Source: JTS-RE9 sp964649195
GTDB taxonomy: Bacteria; Planctomycetota; Phycisphaerae; Phycisphaerales; Phycisphaeraceae
DNA: 64,000 nt
Assembly (NCBI GenBank): GCA_964649195.1
Contig: CAZYPK010000003.1
Span: 11,348 to 75,347, forward strand
Direction of reading: 5' to 3'
This document shows, one piece after another, positions 47,901 to 56,399 of the stretch. The translations under genes and the position numbers were made by a program. The notes under the pieces are model-generated. The model was not told where the DNA came from and searched no databases. It was given only the letters and a program-made list of their open reading frames with translations. Numbering within the stretch: the first letter of the stretch is position 1; each line of letters begins with the position of its first letter.

Positions 47901-48653
47901 TTACGGGCGGGTGTCCATGATTTTGTACCAGTTATGGTAGTCGAGTTTGGTGGGGGTGGAGGTGTTGATGGCGCGGTATTTTTCCAAGGGGGCGAAGGGG
48001 ATCCAAGTGACGGAGTTGTCCTCGAAGAGGGCGTTGCTGCCTGAGCGGTTGTGGGGCGCCATGATCTTGCCGTTGATGATGCCGGCGCCGTTCCAGTGAT
48101 CGACGCCGGTGAAGTCGGCATAGATGACGCGGTTGTGATAGTCCTTGATTTTCCACTGCAGGAGGCCGCCGCTGGTGCCTCGTTCGACTTCCAGGCTGCG
48201 GGCGGAATAGGAGGATCGGAGTCGATAGATGGAGTCGCCCTTGGAATCGTTCCAGGGGTTGTCGGGGCCGTTGTAGGAGAGTGCGGAGACCGGGTCGTTG
48301 GCCAGCGAGATGTCGTAGAAGGTGTGGGGATTGGGGACGTAGGTGAGGACGAGTCCGAGGTTGGCTCGGACCAGTTTGCCCAGGCTGTGCTGGTTCATCC
48401 AGTAGGTGGTGAAGGGGTGCGCTCCGCCGCCGAAATGGGTGGGGAGGAAACCGCGTTGGTCATCGGTGTAGGTGGTGACGCCGACGCCCAGTTGTCGCAA
48501 CCCGGAGCCGCAGTGGACGCGATGGGCCACCTCGCGAGACTTGCCCAGGTTGGGCATGAGCAGGGCGATGAGCAGGGTGATGATGGAAATGACAACCAGC
48601 AGCTCCATGAGCGTGAAACCGCCGACGGGTCGGGTTGCCGTCCGAGAGGTCAT
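47901..48653 (-). CDS. Prepilin-like protein with N-methylation motif
   Basis: 250 residues. MTSRTATRPVGG|FTLMELLVVISIITLLIALLMPNLGK carries the prepilin peptidase site. The C-terminal globular part contains SNALFEDNSVTWIPF near the H-X9-DG position of planctomycete single prepilins. It is a second copy of this type in the window (see 6894-7598). Function unknown. ATG 48653 is the only start near the motif. Confidence 0.85.
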   Translation of the reverse strand: MTSRTATRPVGGFTLMELLVVISIITLLIALLMPNLGKSREVAHRVHCGSGLRQLGVGVTTYTDDQRGFLPTHFGGGAHPFTTYWMNQHSLGKLVRANLGLVLTYVPNPHTFYDISLANDPVSALSYNGPDNPWNDSKGDSIYRLRSSYSARSLEVERGTSGGLLQWKIKDYHNRVIYADFTGVDHWNGAGIINGKIMAPHNRSGSNALFEDNSVTWIPFAPLEKYRAINTSTPTKLDYHNWYKIMDTRP

Positions 48654-48756
48654 GTGGGAACCACCGCAAGGATGCGGGCATTGTACCGAAGAAGGGAAAA
48701 ATTGGGAAGAGAAATTTAGGGGAAGGGGAAGGCATGGGGAAAGCATCGCAGAGAGA

Positions 48757-48832
48757 TCAGGGGACAGAGGTCAGGGGACAGGGGACAGGAATCAGAGCGA
48801 AGCCGCAAGCGGCTTGTCCCCTGTCCCCGGAT
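48757..48832. repeat. Foldback element, family B/GACAGGG type, copy 4
   Basis: ATCAGGGGACAGAGGTCAGG and GGACAGG units, then AATCAGAGCGAAGCCGCAAG CGGCTT, then GTCCCCTGTCCCC as the right arm. It has the family B core with a different 7-bp unit. It is followed directly by a loop-like GGATGATTGGTTGTCTGTTC also seen at 62186-62207. Confidence 0.82.
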
Positions 48833-48854
48833 GATTGGTTGTCTGTTCCGCCAT

Positions 48855-49022
48855 TTTGCAATTTTCATTTTGCAATGGCTATTTTTCAATCTCTTGGGAC
48901 TTCTGAATAATCCCCGATGTACCGATCGCGAAGCCGCAAGCGGCTTGGGCGTAAGGTTATTCAGGAAGCCCTTCACCCCCCTTCGTGCCTTCCCCCTTGC
49001 CTTTCAACTCGGAACTCGGAAC
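48855..49022. repeat. Long identical inverted repeat, left copy (contains family A copy 8)
   Basis: 168 bases identical, in reverse complement, to 54804-54971. It includes ATTTTGCAATGG repeats, the whole family A element 48896-48970 (GGGACTTCTGAATAATC to GGTTATTCAGGAAGCCC), CCTTCGTGCCTTCCCCC and the first AACTCGG units. More AACTCAG units follow to about 49045. Confidence 0.92.
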
Positions 49023-49061
49023 TCAGAACTCAGAACTCAGAACTTCTCCCCCCTTCGTGCC

Positions 49062-50138
49062 TCAATCCCTTCCCAAAATCCCCCGCCTCTCCAGTTCATC
49101 GAGCAGCGCGGCGGTGAACCGGTGTGCATCGGCTTCGCCCAGGTGGGACCAGTCGGGGGTGGGGTAGCCGCGCAGGCCGGGCACATCGTCGTGGTGAATC
49201 GTTGTCGCGGAGATATGCTGGACGAACAGGTCCCAGTACCGTTGGCGGGGGAAGTCCAGGTCCATGCCGTGCCCGGTGGCGCCGGAGACCGGATAGCGGA
49301 CGAAGACCACCTTGCCGCCGCGCGATTGAATGGTTTTCACATGCCGGTCAAACGCCGCCACATTCTCAAGCCACTGCGCCGTCCGATCCGCTTCCGGCAC
49401 ATCGGCGGTTGATGTCGCGGCAGCCTTGGCGCGGCGATTCCGCTTCGCATAACGGTCGCCAAGAATGATGTCACCCAGAAACATCCAGAGTTTCATCATG
49501 TCCGCCTTGCTGAAGTCCGCCAGGCGCGATCGGTCGGCATGAGTCACAAGATAGTTGGGAACGGATCGCCGGCCTTCGATCGCCCTGGTCAGCAATTCCC
49601 GAATACAGAGCGACGGATTGACCATCACCAGATTGCTCTGAATAACATTGGCGGTGCGTCGAACAATACGCTTGTCGAACCGCCAATCGGTATGGAAGTA
49701 ACGAACATAAGGTTGTTGATTTTCCCACAGTTCCCTCATCACGCCCGGCTCCGTGATTTCGATGATGGCCACGCCTCGGAATGTTTCATCATTCGCCAGA
49801 TCGCGCAATGTCGCATAAGGGGCAAGCCCTTCGATGCACAGATTGCCCAATGTATGGTTGGGATAGCGATCGTAGAAGACCTGCGTGGCGAAGCCCAGTT
49901 GAATGCGGGACATCCCCAGCAGGGCGACGGCCTGCCCGTCGCCGGTGGATAGCCGCTCGCGCTGAAGCGACCAGTTGTCCTTGTCATCGACCACCATCGG
50001 CGCCCGCTGTCCCTGGGCGCGCCAGCGGCTTTCCACGCCGGCCGCCAGCGCGACCGCCAGCAGCGCGGCGAGCAGCCATGTACGTCCCCAGGGGCCGTCG
50101 GGCAATCGATCGTTAGAACTGGAAATAGATGAAGGCAC
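49062..50138 (-). CDS. AlgJ/AlgX-like SGNH partner of MBOAT acyltransferase
   Basis: 358 residues. An N-terminal membrane anchor (WLLAALLAVALAAGVESRW) is followed by an exported domain with LLGMSRIQLGFA near 75 (Ser of a GxS-type motif) and a C-terminal DWSHLGEADAHRFTAALLDE (D-x-x-H). These are the SGNH/GDSL-like signatures of proteins that work with MBOAT transferases in O-acetylation of exopolysaccharide. Its start overlaps the end of the MBOAT gene by 26 bases, so the pair is coupled. Substrate unknown. Confidence 0.75.
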   Translation of the reverse strand: MPSSISSSNDRLPDGPWGRTWLLAALLAVALAAGVESRWRAQGQRAPMVVDDKDNWSLQRERLSTGDGQAVALLGMSRIQLGFATQVFYDRYPNHTLGNLCIEGLAPYATLRDLANDETFRGVAIIEITEPGVMRELWENQQPYVRYFHTDWRFDKRIVRRTANVIQSNLVMVNPSLCIRELLTRAIEGRRSVPNYLVTHADRSRLADFSKADMMKLWMFLGDIILGDRYAKRNRRAKAAATSTADVPEADRTAQWLENVAAFDRHVKTIQSRGGKVVFVRYPVSGATGHGMDLDFPRQRYWDLFVQHISATTIHHDDVPGLRGYPTPDWSHLGEADAHRFTAALLDELERRGILGRD

Positions 50139-51537
50139 GGTCCTCTCCCGGCGACATCATGATCGCCACAATCATTACCGCCAGCAGCACGGCGCGAAGC
50201 CACCAGGGTGTTTTCGCCGCGGCGGCTTCGAGTGTTGTATCGCGCATCCGCCAGTGTATATACAGCATCGCCACGGTCACACAGCCGACGATGATCATCT
50301 GCGGCTGCTTCATCAGTTCGCCCTGATCGGCGGGATAACGTCCGAGCATCGAGCCGATCATCGAGAATGCCTTGTCGAACGTGCGGGCACGGAAGAAGAC
50401 CCAGGTGACGCAGACGAGCAGAAAGGTGCCCAAAGCCGCGGCAATCCGCATCGGCACGCTGCGCCAGAAGTCGCCCGCGGGCCAGAGTTTCATGAGCATG
50501 CGTTCGCCGATGAGATAAAGCCCGTGCAGCCCGCCCCAGACGACGAAGGTCCATGCCGCCCCGTGCCACAGTCCGCCGATGAGCATGACGAGCATAAGGT
50601 TGATCTGCGTATGAACGTTGCTGACGCGGTTGCCGCCCAGGGGTATATATAGATAGTCGCGAAGGAAGGATGAAAGCGATATGTGCCAGCGCCGCCAGAA
50701 GTCGCTGAACCCGATGGCGGCATAGGGGAAACGGAAGTTGTCCATGATGCCGAAGCCCAGACACATGGCGATGCCGATGGCGCAGGTCGAGTAGCCCGCG
50801 AAGTCGCAGAATATCTGGCCGGCGAAGGCGAACGAGCCGAGCCATGCGCCCAGGAACCGCGTGCCCGCCGGGTTGTCGAAGACATCCTCCACCACCGACG
50901 CCAGCAGCCCGTCGGCGATCACCGCCTTTTCAAACAACCCGATCACCAGCAGGGTCAGACCCCAGCCCAGTTGCTTCGCACCGGCCCGGCGAGGCTCTTC
51001 GCATTGGTGGAGAAAATCATTGGCGCGGACGATCGGCCCGGCGACGAGCGGCGGAAAGAACGTCACATACAGACAATAGTCCAGGAACGAGTTCCACGCC
51101 TTGATCTTCCCGAAGTATATGTCGAATGTATAGGTGAGCGTCTGGAATGTATAGAACGAGATGCCGATGGGCAGGACGATGCTCCACTCCGGTGGAACAT
51201 ATTCAATTCCCATCCTGTTCACGGCCCAGGTGAAGTTTTCGAGCAGGAAGTTGCCGTATTTGAAGAATCCCAGGATGCCCAGGTTCGCCACCAGGCTGAT
51301 GCCCAGCAGCGCCCGCCGTCTGGTGACGGACCCGGGCCGCGACAGGGCCTTGCCCACGAACCAGTCGATGAGCGTGGAGATGATCAGCAGCAGCACGAAC
51401 GGCGGGTTCCACGCCATGTAAAACAGGTAGCTGGCCCACAACAGGTTGAACTTTCTGACGCGCCAAGGCAGCGGCAGATGGTGCAGCACCATCACGCCGG
51501 CGAAGAAGTAGAGAAAGGTCAGTGAGTTGAAGAGCAT
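50113..51537 (-). CDS. MBOAT family O-acyltransferase, AlgI/DltB-like
   Basis: 474 residues with about eleven membrane segments. MBOAT marks: LPIGISFYTFQTLTYTFDIY near 140, FFPPLVAGPIVRANDF, FSDFWRRWHISLSSFLRDYL near 290, and the catalytic His in LIGGLWHGAAWTFVVWGGLH near 335. AlgI-like enzymes pass acetyl groups across the inner membrane to an SGNH partner, which is the next gene here. Likely role: acetylation of a surface polysaccharide. ATG 51537 matches the family start MLFNSLTFLYFF. Confidence 0.92.
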   Translation of the reverse strand: MLFNSLTFLYFFAGVMVLHHLPLPWRVRKFNLLWASYLFYMAWNPPFVLLLIISTLIDWFVGKALSRPGSVTRRRALLGISLVANLGILGFFKYGNFLLENFTWAVNRMGIEYVPPEWSIVLPIGISFYTFQTLTYTFDIYFGKIKAWNSFLDYCLYVTFFPPLVAGPIVRANDFLHQCEEPRRAGAKQLGWGLTLLVIGLFEKAVIADGLLASVVEDVFDNPAGTRFLGAWLGSFAFAGQIFCDFAGYSTCAIGIAMCLGFGIMDNFRFPYAAIGFSDFWRRWHISLSSFLRDYLYIPLGGNRVSNVHTQINLMLVMLIGGLWHGAAWTFVVWGGLHGLYLIGERMLMKLWPAGDFWRSVPMRIAAALGTFLLVCVTWVFFRARTFDKAFSMIGSMLGRYPADQGELMKQPQMIIVGCVTVAMLYIHWRMRDTTLEAAAAKTPWWLRAVLLAVMIVAIMMSPGEDRAFIYFQF

Positions 51538-51618
51538 GGCATCGCCCCGCCTGCCGCCGCGCGGCGACAAGGCGTGTCAATCTGTATCGGTTGAAACGAT
51601 TGGGGGGATAAATCAGGG

Positions 51619-51830
51619 GAAGGCAAGTTCCGAGTTCCGAGTTCCGGGTTCCGAGTTGAAAGGCAAGGGGGAAGGCACGAAGGCATTGAGGCACGAAGGC
51701 ACGAAGGGGATGAAAAGTTTCAGGTTCCGAGTTGCGGAGGGATGCAGGCTCGAATCGGTTCGGCTGTCTTTTAACTCGGAACCCGGAACTCGGAACTCGG
51801 AACTCGGAACTTGCCTTCCGTCTTTTCAGG
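51619..51830. repeat. Foldback, family F copy 1, with extra left arm
   Basis: GGGAAGGCAAGTTCCGAGTT units, GAAAGGCAAGGGGGAAGGCA, 8-bp CGAAGGCA/TTGAGGCA units, GGGGATGAAAAGTTTCAGGT, then the hairpin: CCGAGTTGCGGAGGGATGCA to GGCTGTCTTTT (loop 51732-51771) and the right arm AACTCGGAACCCGGAACTCG units (51773-51814). Confidence 0.88.
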
Positions 51831-51966
51831 GCATCCTCGATGTTCGGATATTTCAATGGCAGTATAATTGTCGGACTCGGCTTGATGCGATGATGGATGT
51901 GCCGGTTCTTCGTATCGAAGTCGTGCCGTCCGTTTTGCGTTTTCGTTCGTGATGGAGCAATGAATC

Positions 51967-52665
51967 ATGAGTGAAGAAACCCCGCCCCCGCCCCCGCCCC
52001 CGGAATCCCCGGAAGGTTCCCCGGAAGTTTCCTTGGAAGTTCCCCCGGAAACCTCCCCGGAAGAAATCCCGAAAAACCCCCCGGCAGAACCCCGCGAAGA
52101 ACCCCAACCCGATGCCGCTTCGCTCGAACACCGTCGCTGTTTTCTCACCAAGGCGTCGGCGGTCGTCGTCGGCGGCATCGTGGGCATCGTGCCTGCGGCG
52201 GCCGGGCTGATGAGCGTGCTGGACCCGATCAGGCCCGGCAGGGAAAAAGCCGAAGGCGGCCTGCTCGTGCCCGTCACCACGCTTGATGCCCTGCCTGCCG
52301 ACGGCAAGCCCAGGCAGTTCGTGATCCGCGCCGATCTCGTCGATGCCTGGAACAAGACGAGCAACGCCCGCATCGGCGCGGTCTATCTGGTACGCACCAG
52401 CGAGACCGATGTGAAATGCCTTTCGGTGATCTGCCCCCACGCCGGCTGCTTCGTCGCTTCGCAGAGCGATGGATCATTCAAATGCCCCTGCCACGACAGC
52501 GAGTTTGAAACCGATGGCAAGGTGCGTGAGAAAAACGCCCAGGGACAGACCACCGTCAGCCCGCGCGATCTGGACACGCTCGATGTCGAAATCAAGGATG
52601 GCCGGATTTTCGTGAAGTACGAACGCTTCCGTGCCGGCACGAGTGAGAAGATTCCGCAGACGTGA
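51967..52665 (+). CDS. qcrA: Rieske iron-sulfur protein of a bc-type complex
   Basis: 232 residues. A Pro/Glu-rich N-terminus (about 1-50, from CCCCGGAAGTT-type repeats) is followed by EHRRCFLTKASAVVVGGIVG, a twin-arginine-like signal and membrane anchor near 54-83. The Rieske [2Fe-2S] ligands are in CPHAGC (156-161) and CPCHDS (173-178). It hands electrons from quinol at cytochrome b to c-type hemes. The cytochrome b-c gene follows 158 bases downstream, separated by foldback F2. The proline-rich part may be repeat-derived. Confidence 0.94.
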   Translation: MSEETPPPPPPPESPEGSPEVSLEVPPETSPEEIPKNPPAEPREEPQPDAASLEHRRCFLTKASAVVVGGIVGIVPAAAGLMSVLDPIRPGREKAEGGLLVPVTTLDALPADGKPRQFVIRADLVDAWNKTSNARIGAVYLVRTSETDVKCLSVICPHAGCFVASQSDGSFKCPCHDSEFETDGKVREKNAQGQTTVSPRDLDTLDVEIKDGRIFVKYERFRAGTSEKIPQT

Positions 52666-52675
52666 GGGGAAGGCA

Positions 52676-52773
52676 AGTTCCGAGTTCCGAGTTCCGAGTT
52701 GCGGAGGGATGCAGGCTCGAATCGGTTCGGCTGTCTTTCAACTCGGAACCCGGAACCCGAAACTCGGAACTTT
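52676..52773. repeat. Foldback, family F copy 2
   Basis: Left arm AGTTCCGAGTTCCGAGTTCC GAGTTG (52676-52701), loop CGGAGGGATGCAGGCTCGAA TCGGTTCGGCTGTCTTT, right arm CAACTCGGAACCCGGAACCC GAAACTCGGAACTT (52739-52773). The loop is identical to copy 1 but for one base at its edge. CCTTCGTGCCTTAATGCCTC follows. It starts ten bases after the Rieske stop. Confidence 0.92.
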
Positions 52774-52823
52774 TCTCCCCCTTCGTGCCTTAATGCCTCA
52801 ATGCCTTCCCACTTGAGTTTCCC

Positions 52824-54785
52824 ATGAACCGAATCCTCGACTGGCTTGATTCCCGCACCGGTTACCGCGGCATGGTCAAGGGCCTGCTCTACGAGCACAT
52901 CCCCGGCGGCGCACGCTGGCGCTATGTCTGGGGCTCCACCCTCATGTTCTGCTTCATGACCCAGATCATCACCGGCCTGTTCCTCTGGATGTCCTACTCG
53001 CCCAGCTCGCAGACCGCGTGGGAGTCCGTCTATTACATTCAGAACGAACTCTGGGGCGGCTGGCTTCTTCGCGGCATCCACCACTTCACCGCACAGGCCA
53101 TGATCGTGCTTCTCGCGCTGCACCTGTTGCAAGTCATCATCGACGGCGCCTACAAGGCGCCGCGCGAAATCAACTTCTGGATCGGCCTCATCCTCATGCA
53201 GATCGTGCTCGGTCTTTCGCTTACCGGCTACCTGCTCCCGTGGGACCAAAAGGGCTACTGGGCGACGAAGGTCGCCACGAGCCTGATCGAAGCAGTGCCG
53301 GTCGTCGGACCTTCGATTCAGAAAGTCGTCATCGGCGGCCACGACTACGGCCACCACACGCTCACACGCTTTTTCGCCCTGCACGCAGGCATTTTGCCCG
53401 GCGCGATGATCGTCATGATCGTCGCCCACATCTATGCCTTCCGTCGCCACGGCATCACCGCCAAGCTCGCCCCCGATCGCGCCGATTCCCACTTCTGGCC
53501 CGATCAGGTTTTGAAGGATGCGGTGGCCTGTCTTGCCGTGCTCGCGGCGGTGTTGTTCCTCACCTTCTATCTCGGCGCCCCGCTATCCGCTCCCGCCGAC
53601 CCGACGCAGCAGTTCTCCGCCGCGCGACCGGAGTGGTACTTCCTCTTCCTCTTCCAGTTGCTCAAGTATTTCCCTGGCGAGCAGGAACTGATCGGAGCCG
53701 TCGTCATCCCCGGCGGCGTCATGGCGATCTTCTTCCTCATGCCGTTCATCGGCAAGGCGAAGGTCGGGCATGTTTTCAACATCATCTTCCTCTTCGCCCT
53801 CTTGGGCGGCGCGGGCTACCTGACTTACGAAGCGGTGAAACAGGACTCAGGCAACCCCGAGTTCATCGCCGCGGTGAAGCAGTCGAACATCGATGGTGAG
53901 CGCGCCGCCGCGCTGGCATCGGAAGGCATCCCCGAAACCGGGGCCAAGACGCTGATGCGAAATGATCCGAAAACGATGGGTCCCAGGCTGTTCGCGGCCA
54001 ATTGCGCAAGCTGTCATCGTTACGATGGACACGATGGCATGGAAGGCGATCTGGTTCACATGCTCGGACTCACCCCGGCCATCAACCAGTCGCTGTACCG
54101 GCTCGACATCCGCACGATCCGCGATCTGCGTGCCGCCGATCCCTCGAAACTCGCCGGAATCAGCGAGGAAAACCGTGCCTCGATCGCGGCGGCGCTGAAG
54201 AAGGCTCTGCCCACCGCCGCCGACCTGGGCGGCTTCCACACCAAGCAGTGGCTCGCCGACTTCCTCGATCCGAAGAATGCCGACAGCCACCGCTTCTTCG
54301 CCGGCGCCAAATTCGCCGATGGCAAGATGGTCAAATTTATTAAGGATGACATCGCCGGGTATGACGAGGATCAGAAGAAGCAGCACGCGGAGATGATCGA
54401 CCTCTTCGATGGCATCGCCAAGTACGAAGGCGATGATGCGGAGAAGATCACCGATGCCAACAAGGCGACGATTGAAAAACTCACCACCCTCATGGGCGAT
54501 GAAGTCTTCTCCTGCCTCGACTGCCACAGGTTCTACGGCAAAGGCAGCAGGTCCGGGCCGGACCTGACCGGCTACCGCTCCAGGTCGTGGATCATCAAGA
54601 TCATCACCGACCCGGCCCACGTGGGCTACAAAAACAAGACCGATGCGGATGGCAAAGTGGCCGACAAGGACAACCTCTACACCATGCCCGCCTTCGGCGC
54701 CTCCGGCCAGCTCGAAGCGAGTGAAATCGAACTGCTGGCGAAATGGCTGCACGGGCAGTGGTACGAACAGAAAGGAAGGCATTGA
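52824..54785 (+). CDS. qcrB: Cytochrome b fused to C-terminal c-type heme domains
   Basis: 653 residues. The cytochrome b part (1-350) has heme-ligand His pairs in the helices GIHHFTAQAMIVLLALHLLQ (near 88-105) and FFALHAGILPGAMIVMIVAH (near 190-208), the Q-site PEWYF motif near 271, and a PetD-like end with about eight helices in all. The C-terminal periplasmic part has two heme motifs, CASCH near 394 and CLDCH near 564, so it acts as its own cytochrome c acceptor. With the Rieske protein it forms a quinol-oxidising complex. The two are separated only by F2. The fusion is a planctomycete trait (inference from memory of the group). Confidence 0.92.
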   Translation: MNRILDWLDSRTGYRGMVKGLLYEHIPGGARWRYVWGSTLMFCFMTQIITGLFLWMSYSPSSQTAWESVYYIQNELWGGWLLRGIHHFTAQAMIVLLALHLLQVIIDGAYKAPREINFWIGLILMQIVLGLSLTGYLLPWDQKGYWATKVATSLIEAVPVVGPSIQKVVIGGHDYGHHTLTRFFALHAGILPGAMIVMIVAHIYAFRRHGITAKLAPDRADSHFWPDQVLKDAVACLAVLAAVLFLTFYLGAPLSAPADPTQQFSAARPEWYFLFLFQLLKYFPGEQELIGAVVIPGGVMAIFFLMPFIGKAKVGHVFNIIFLFALLGGAGYLTYEAVKQDSGNPEFIAAVKQSNIDGERAAALASEGIPETGAKTLMRNDPKTMGPRLFAANCASCHRYDGHDGMEGDLVHMLGLTPAINQSLYRLDIRTIRDLRAADPSKLAGISEENRASIAAALKKALPTAADLGGFHTKQWLADFLDPKNADSHRFFAGAKFADGKMVKFIKDDIAGYDEDQKKQHAEMIDLFDGIAKYEGDDAEKITDANKATIEKLTTLMGDEVFSCLDCHRFYGKGSRSGPDLTGYRSRSWIIKIITDPAHVGYKNKTDADGKVADKDNLYTMPAFGASGQLEASEIELLAKWLHGQWYEQKGRH

Positions 54786-54797
54786 GGGGATGAAAAG

Positions 54798-55121
54798 TTC
54801 CGGGTTCCGAGTTCCGAGTTGAAAGGCAAGGGGGAAGGCACGAAGGGGGGTGAAGGGCTTCCTGAATAACCTTACGCCCAAGCCGCTTGCGGCTTCGCGA
54901 TCGGTACATCGGGGATTATTCAGAAGTCCCAAGAGATTGAAAAATAGCCATTGCAAAATGAAAATTGCAAATTGACGGAAACGGAAGCGGTCCGTTTGTC
55001 GTTGCCTTTCATTTTGCCTTTTGCAATTTGCAATGGTCATTGGATATTTTCTTCCCTCCGTGCCTCCGTGCCTTTTTCCCCTGCCTTTCAACTCAGAACT
55101 CAGAACCCAGAACTCAGAACT
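54798..55121. repeat. Triple-nested foldback N1
   Basis: Layer 1: GTTCCGGGTTCCGAGTTCCG AGTTGAAAGGCAAGG (54798-54833) with CCTGCCTTTCAACTCAGAAC units (55080-55121). Layer 2: AAGGCACGAAGG (54836-54847) with CCTCCGTGCCTCCGTGCCTT (55057-55076). Inside lies family A copy 9 (54855-54930, minus orientation). Layer 3: CCATTGCAAAATGAAAATTG CAAATTGA (54948-54975) with TCATTTTGCCTTTTGCAATT TGCAATGG (55008-55035). Loop CGGAAACGGAAGCGGTCCGT. It starts 12 bases after the cytochrome b stop. Confidence 0.9.
54804..54971. repeat. Long identical inverted repeat, right copy (contains family A copy 9)
   Basis: Reverse complement of 48855-49022 over 168 bases without mismatch. The segment between the two copies, 49023-54803, carries the acetylation pair and the Rieske/cytochrome b genes. 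Confidence 0.92.
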
Positions 55122-55599
55122 TTTCCTCCCCTCCGTGCCTTCGTGCCTCATTGCCTTCCCTCTTCCCCTTCGCCGAGAACCGCAGCAGTCTGCCCAGCGG
55201 GACGAGTGAGAAGAGCAGGGTGAAGAACCAGTAGGGCAGGACGAGGCACCAGCCGGGGATGATGTGGTCGATGGCGGTGAGCTGCGTGTCGCGGAAGAAC
55301 CAGAACCCGATGAAGGTGCGGTGGTGGCGTGCGCGGGCCAGTTCCTGTTTGGGGATGTCGATGGGGGTTGCCGATTGGAACGACCAGCCGTTTTCGATGG
55401 GGGTGGCAAAGGCGACGCCCGACCAGTCGTAGTTGAAGAGGGCGATGGCGCCTTGCGAGGAGAGGACGCCCTCGAAGCCGGCGGCGTCGCGGTGGCGAAG
55501 CATGTCCGCGACGGCGAAGCTGCGCACCCACATGAAGGCGGACAGGATGCACAGCAGCAGGCAGAGGACCGCGAAAATATCAGCCAGCACGCGACGCAT
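55114..55599 (-). CDS. Hypothetical two-helix membrane protein with repeat-derived tail
   Basis: 161 residues. Membrane helices near 6-27 (DIFAVLCLLLCILSAFMWVR) and 118-140 (GWCLVLPYWFFTLLFSLVPL), with an exported domain between (FNYDWSGVAFATPIENGW, RTFIGFWFFR). I recall similar small proteins in planctomycetes, but no function. The last 15 or so residues (NEARRHGGEEKF) are encoded by GCACGAAG repeats of N1, so repeat DNA has supplied the stop codon. Confidence 0.7.
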   Translation of the reverse strand: MRRVLADIFAVLCLLLCILSAFMWVRSFAVADMLRHRDAAGFEGVLSSQGAIALFNYDWSGVAFATPIENGWSFQSATPIDIPKQELARARHHRTFIGFWFFRDTQLTAIDHIIPGWCLVLPYWFFTLLFSLVPLGRLLRFSAKGKREGNEARRHGGEEKF

Positions 55600-55649
55600 G
55601 ATCGCCCGATTCTAGCAATCCGTTGAAAAAGAGGCGGGGGGCGGAGGCA

Positions 55650-55697
55650 GGGATTCATAGCCGCAGCGTCCTCGAGGACGCTGCGGCTATGAATCCC
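55650..55697. repeat. 48-bp perfect palindrome
   Basis: Arms GGGATTCATAGCCGCAGCGT CCTC and GAGGACGCTGCGGCTATGAA TCCC meet without a spacer. It lies between two minus-strand genes, 17 bases after the trpF stop. GAGGACGCTGCGG also occurs twice inside pcrA (58320-58380). Confidence 0.95.
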
Positions 55698-55713
55698 CTG
55701 TCTCCTCTCCTCT

Positions 55714-56379
55714 TCACCGGGCATGTTGCACCGCGGCGCAGAAGGCGCGGATCTTCGCATGATCCTTGACGCCTCGCGCGGATTCCACGCCGCTGGAAAC
55801 ATCGACCGCAAAGGGATGAACCGTGGCGATGGCCTGCGCGACGTTCGATGATGTCAGCCCGCCCGCGAGAATGAGCGGCGGCAGCATCGCACGATCCAGC
55901 GACGCCAGCGCCGCCCAGTCAAACGGCTTCCCGCCGCCGCCGGTCAACCCCGCCGCCTGCGGCGTGGCATCGTCGGCAGGCGCATCAACCAATAATCCAA
56001 CCACGGAACATGATTCGTAAGTCGCCCGCTCCAACCACATCTTCCGCCCTTCATCCCCGAAGTTGATCGCCTTGATCACGCGATACCCGCGCAGCGACCG
56101 GACATACGCCCGATCCTCATGCCCATGCAGTTGCACCGTGCGAATCCCCGTGGCGTCGCAGACCATTCGCACCTGCTCCGACGAGGCATCGGCAAAGAGC
56201 GCGACAGGCTCGACGAAGGCGGGAAGATGCTTCACGATGGCCGCGACCTGGGCCGCGGTCACGCAGCGCGGCGAGCGCTCGACAAACACAAACCCCGCCG
56301 CATCGGCGCCCGCATCGGCGGCGCAGAGCGCATCCTCGAGCGAACGAAGGCCGCAGATTTTGATGCGCGTGCGCGGCAA
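55714..56379 (-). CDS. trpF: Phosphoribosylanthranilate isomerase
   Basis: 221 residues; third step of tryptophan synthesis. The TIM barrel start TRIKICGLRSLEDALCAADA carries the catalytic Cys (near 9), followed by GADAAGFVFVERSPRCVTAA, RTVQLHGHED, PLILAGGLTSSNVAQAI and AVDVSSGVESARGVKDHAKI with the catalytic Asp and phosphate site. The start is TTG 56379 with GGAG eight bases upstream; the next ATG is too far inside. No other trp gene is near. Confidence 0.93.
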   Translation of the reverse strand: MPRTRIKICGLRSLEDALCAADAGADAAGFVFVERSPRCVTAAQVAAIVKHLPAFVEPVALFADASSEQVRMVCDATGIRTVQLHGHEDRAYVRSLRGYRVIKAINFGDEGRKMWLERATYESCSVVGLLVDAPADDATPQAAGLTGGGGKPFDWAALASLDRAMLPPLILAGGLTSSNVAQAIATVHPFAVDVSSGVESARGVKDHAKIRAFCAAVQHAR

Positions 56380-56399
56380 GGGGGAAACTCCGAAGAATA

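Noticed and set aside
48700..55150. Tandem repeats as a CRISPR array
   Set aside because: Units are 7-9 bp, directly adjacent, without unique spacers, and no cas genes are present.
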